Assembly: GCA_017979445.1 (NCBI GenBank)
Contig: CM030711.1
Span: forward strand, 47,601,560-47,665,559
DNA from: Akebia trifoliata
Taxonomy: Eukaryota; Streptophyta; Magnoliopsida; Ranunculales; Lardizabalaceae
Reading direction: 5' to 3'
Length of the DNA: 64,000 nt
Notes under the pieces: generated by a model
Database searches by the model: none
Told to the model about the DNA's origin: nothing
Seen by the model: only the letters and a program-made list of their open reading frames with translations
Shown here: in pieces, positions 60,648-64,000 of the stretch
Layout of the letters: each line of letters begins with the position of its first letter
How positions within the stretch are numbered: the stretch's first letter is position 1
Position numbers and translations under genes: made by a program

Positions 60648-60759
60648 GCCCCTATATGCACTATCTCAAAATCATAGATCCTTTGCTTTGGGATACATAA
60701 GAAAATATTTATGGTTATGTAAATTCCATGCCAAGGAGCATGAAGGGGAGTCTCAAAAT

Positions 60760-60765
<6 letters not shown>
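60648..60765. mobile_element. Decayed M2-like MITE next to poly(A)
   Basis: 'cagacgcccctatatgcactatctc', ATCATAGATCCTTTGCTTTG, GGGATACATAAG and 'ggagcatgaaggggagtctcaaaatt' follow M2 order but with much of the core lost. A 36-bp A-run follows at 60764-60799. Confidence 0.55.
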
Positions 60766-60801
<36 letters not shown>

Positions 60802-61441
60802 TCAAATTATCATTGTATTTCCAAGAATACAAAAAAAAAAGAGTCTCATCACGAGAGAATTGTTTCTATAATCAAATATTACATTAGATTATGAATGAGA
60901 ATTAGAATCGGGAATGTAATATAATTACTCTTTAAGACTCAACTTTGACTTGGCATATTATTTGATTTGTACTGAATCAACATAACTAAGCTTTGATTAG
61001 GATTGGACTCGGCCTTTGTCTCGTATCGACTTCAACCAAGATTGCTGGATATTTTAAGTCAATTCGTTTTAACAAACCGAAACCATTGCATCATTAAGGG
61101 AGTTTGCCATTAAATAAAGGTCAATTGGTCTTCTTATCAAGGGGGTAGTATTAATTGGATCTGTTTTTCAAGGACTAGCACTGAAAACTACTCACTATTA
61201 AGGGGTAAGATTGGTTCAAATGGACATTTCTTTATTATTAAGAAATTGGGGTAAAATGAGATGCACTGCGGGTAATAAAGGTGACAGCAGCATTATTATC
61301 AAAGCATATAGGTAGAGTCGAAGACTATATATTTTATTACATAGAAATATACGATCGAATCCATCTAAGATCTGCTGACCCTTTAATATAAGAACAACCC
61401 ATCAAAAGAAGACAAACACGCGCCCCCACCAAATCATATTT

Positions 61442-62242
61442 TAAGGGGTAATTTACTAATTTATTTTCACCCCTCTAATTTTTAGAAAATAATTGGGTTA
61501 ACCCCCCGTGTTTCCAAACTGATGACATATCCCTTGACTGTGGTCTTTCAGTGTAGACTAATAGAAAGCAACCTGCCCTCTTCTTAGTTAGACCCCTTGC
61601 CACAAAACCTTAAATTTTTTTTTCCCCCAAACCCTTATTCAACCTTGGTCGGTTATAATTGACAAGGCCCCCACTTGTTCTCAATGTAATTTGGTTACTA
61701 ATTTTTTTTTTTTTTTTTAAGAGTCGTGTTGGAGTGATTTCAGGGTTGTATTTCATATTGCACATCCTTGATGGGGAAGTGTGCATAAATCTTAGATACT
61801 TTTTCACTTGTATCTCGATGAAAAATATCTACGGCTCCTGTACACTTACACGTCTAAGGATGTCCGATTGAGATACAATCTTGAGGTCACTTCAGTATTA
61901 TTATTATTATTATTGTTTTTAATGTTTCGTCTTCTACTAAATCATTGGAAAGAGAAAAAGTAAAAGAAATTTTTACGGTAGATGAAATTAAGAAATTAAA
62001 CAAGGGTTTAAATGTTGTTTGGGAGGAAAGAAGAGTTTTTAGAGAAAAATAAAAAAATCTGAGGTTGCCAAATAAATCAAGTAAAAATCCTGAATATTGA
62101 AGAAATTGGATTTTTGGGAAGAATTAGAGGATAAAAAAATCAATGGCAAATTCTTTCATAGAAGATTATGGTTAGGGGATATGTCATCATTTTGAAAATA
62201 CCAGGAGTAGCTCAACTATTTACTAGTTACCCTTACTTTAAA
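61442..62242. mobile_element. TIR element carrying a nested M1 copy
   Basis: The left arm 'ggggtaatttactaa', 'ataattgggttaac' and 'tccaaactgatgacatatccc' pairs with the right arm 'ggggatatgtcatcattttgaaaat', 'agctcaactatttactagttaccc'. Within it lies a complete M1 element (61719-61903), so this element is older than that insertion. Confidence 0.6.
61719..61903. mobile_element. M1 foldback MITE
   Basis: The left end AAGAGTCGTGTTGGAGTGAT pairs with 'cttgaggtcacttcagtattatt'. The arms carry 'catattgcacatccttgatggggaagtgtgcataaatc' and its partner; the core is TTTTTCACTTGTATCTCGAT 'gaaaaatatct'. A T-tract borders it on the left. Confidence 0.85.
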
Positions 62243-62244
62243 AT

Positions 62245-63677
62245 AAAAACTATTGCTTAAAGCTCCCCCAACTCAAAAGTTGGCCTAGTTGACTCAATTT
62301 TTCTGAATTTTTAGAATTGGACCAATTCCTCTAATTGACTCTTTACTTGTATACATTGACTCATGAGTCACTTAAATTGACTCAATGGGTATCTGAGCCG
62401 ACTCAGTTTTCCAAGATGTAAAACACGGGTATAAAAGGGATATAAAAACTGTATTAAAAAAAGCAGGGGATCCTAAGCTTCTGTCTCAATCTCAACATAT
62501 TAAATTAAATTTATTATTACTAGATTTCCTTTATGTGTATTATATATATTGTTGCAAGGTGTGTGTTAATTTTATATTCAAAATGACACATCGAATGGAT
62601 TGCGACTTTCATCCAAGAGGGTTCCATCTAATAGGTCTCTTTGGGTTCCTAAGACCAACAAACCTTCTCTTAATTTAGAATTTCTCTAAGTTTTATATGA
62701 GCTTTTAGTATATTAAGGGAAAATTAATTTGGACTAATGCTGATAATAAAACATAATATTGAAGGATGGATCGAACCCAATCCAATTCATTAAAAAAAAA
62801 TGCAAACTCTTAAAGGAAATGGAGGGGAATTTTCTTTTTTATTTTCAAATACCTTGAGATTTGATCTATATTATTTCGACCCCAATCAGTATTTTAGATT
62901 GACGTGATTTCTACTCTGATGTTCAAGTCAAAAATAACATAAAAAGAACGAGTAGAAATCTTCTTTAGCAAGTATTCACATTCACACTTACATGATACAT
63001 TTTTACTAGTATCTTCCGTTGTTTTAGACAAATTCCCTTCTTGGCTATATGATAGAGTCAATCTTCACAGAGAAATCGTATTCTTGACTTTGACGAAAAA
63101 TTCATGATTCTCCATATTGGAGTTCATCTTCTTCAATTTAACTTTGTAACCTTTATATTGCTAAGGAATCCATCTTTATTAAAAAATTAATCAATGGTTA
63201 TTTATCTTTTTTGGGCATGGAATCTTCGTGGTCATCCCTAAAAATCAACTTGGAGGGATCTATCTCACCTCTCAAAGTCAGACAAATTGTGCAATACGTA
63301 TCTCGAGGTGATAACTGGTTTTTTGTTTTTTACCCATCACATAGACCTTCTTAAAAAGTGGTGAGAGGATAATTTCAATCTCTTAAGGTAGCACATATAA
63401 AAAAAAATCAAACTTTGAAGAATTGTCTCTACATTTAGGGAAAGTTTGAAGCTTTTATAGACATGATATCTTATCTACTAAATTTAGCTCCACCTTACAC
63501 TATATTTAGAGAAGAAAAACAAAAATCTCACCTAATAAACATCAAAGAAAAGTTCGAAATACCAATCAAATCTACAAATATGTTAGATATTCCAAGTCAA
63601 AAAATAGTATTTAAAAAAAAAAAAGAGATAAAAATCAGAAAATAAAAGATGAAATAAAATTTATAAAAAAAAACTAC
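62245..63677. other. Spacer and 3' flank of the ZFP4-like gene
   Basis: AT-rich. The last few hundred bases are probably the 3' untranslated region of the minus-strand zinc-finger gene. No other gene or clear element. Confidence 0.45.
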
Positions 63678-64000
63678 TTATAGCTTGAGAGATAAATCAA
63701 GCTTCTGCAACTCTTCTTGATTAGTCTTCAAATGAACACCACCCTCATAAGCAGAAGCCCCACTTCTTGATACAGATCCTACCATCAATCCTCCTTGATA
63801 TCTCTCCATAGTTAGTCTTCCCACTGCAGGTTGTTGATCAATAACAGGCCTTGGCCAGCAACTTCGATGTCCATAGAGATAACCAATACCAGATGATTCT
63901 GTGTAACATGGCTTATGGATCATTGAGTGCACCTGAACGCCAAGTGATCTATTGAAACAACCATGAAGTGGTAGAGAAGACATGCTTTGATACCGATGCC
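63678..64000 (-). CDS. C2H2 zinc-finger repressor, ZFP4-like (partial)
   Basis: The C-terminal part of a gene that runs off the right edge; the visible 107 codons are open to the boundary. The sequence after the (missing) zinc finger reads RYQSMSSLPLHGCFNRSLGV, QVHSMIHKPCYTES, WPRPVIDQQPAVGRL, and ends in EELQKLDLSLKL. These blocks and their order are those of plant single-finger C2H2 proteins of the ZFP4/ZFP1/ZFP7 type as I recall them. The final LDLSLKL is an EAR motif (LxLxL), which recruits TOPLESS-type co-repressors, so the protein is likely a nuclear transcriptional repressor. The finger itself (QALGGHQ motif) should lie just beyond position 64000. The ATG at 63983 is an internal Met, not the start. 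Confidence 0.9.
   Translation of the reverse strand, partial: HRYQSMSSLPLHGCFNRSLGVQVHSMIHKPCYTESSGIGYLYGHRSCWPRPVIDQQPAVGRLTMERYQGGLMVGSVSRSGASAYEGGVHLKTNQEELQKLDLSLKL

Noticed and set aside
60443..60832. 129-codon frame on the minus strand
   Set aside because: It includes a run of Phe from the 36-bp A-tract and spans a decayed MITE. No domain is visible.

Overview
This is a window of nuclear DNA from a flowering plant, almost certainly a eudicot. It is strongly AT-rich. Genes are sparse and carry spliceosomal introns with GT..AG ends, and the proteins match land-plant families. Most of the space between genes is filled by short inverted-repeat transposons, SINEs, LINE and hAT relics and (TA)n tracts. 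I cannot name the species from sequence alone.

Five protein-coding genes are supported. (1) 4053-4721 (+): an ERF003-like AP2/ERF transcription factor with one intron inside the AP2 domain. (2) 21027-28165 (+): a nine-exon DCN1-like cullin-neddylation factor of 231 residues. Its intron 1 holds a 38-bp tandem repeat and its intron 2 an antisense LINE relic. (3) 38131-39165 (+): a single-exon DUF868 protein of 344 residues. (4) 49256-50279 (-): a three-exon deSI-like (PPPDE) cysteine isopeptidase of 222 residues. (5) 63678 to beyond the right edge (-): the C-terminal part of a ZFP4-like C2H2/EAR repressor. These genes are unrelated in function and show no sign of clustering.

The mobile-element layer is the more unusual part. 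From 17.56 to 20.34 kb, four long inverted-repeat elements sit end to end, separated by (TA)n tracts, and most start (TA)n-GGG. The third carries a broken C-terminal fragment of a CRK-type receptor kinase between inverted repeats of about 280 bp (Pack-TIR/Pack-MULE style). From 50.76 to 56.18 kb lies an A-B-A-B-A array with a period of about 2.26 kb. Each B holds the C-terminal dimerisation segment of a hAT transposase and one hAT terminal inverted repeat; the array begins about 170 bp upstream of the deSI-like TATA box. Two foldback MITE families recur throughout. M1 (at least eleven copies, most between 34.2 and 37.2 kb) and M2 (at least seven copies) share a terminal decamer near AAGARTMRTG and an ACCATAGAT/ATCTATGGT core, but differ elsewhere. 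A SINE at 11.03-11.24 kb has a perfect 15-bp target-site duplication.

No CRISPR array, organelle insertion, rRNA gene or free-standing tRNA gene was seen. All family names come from recognising residues and motifs by eye; no database search was run.
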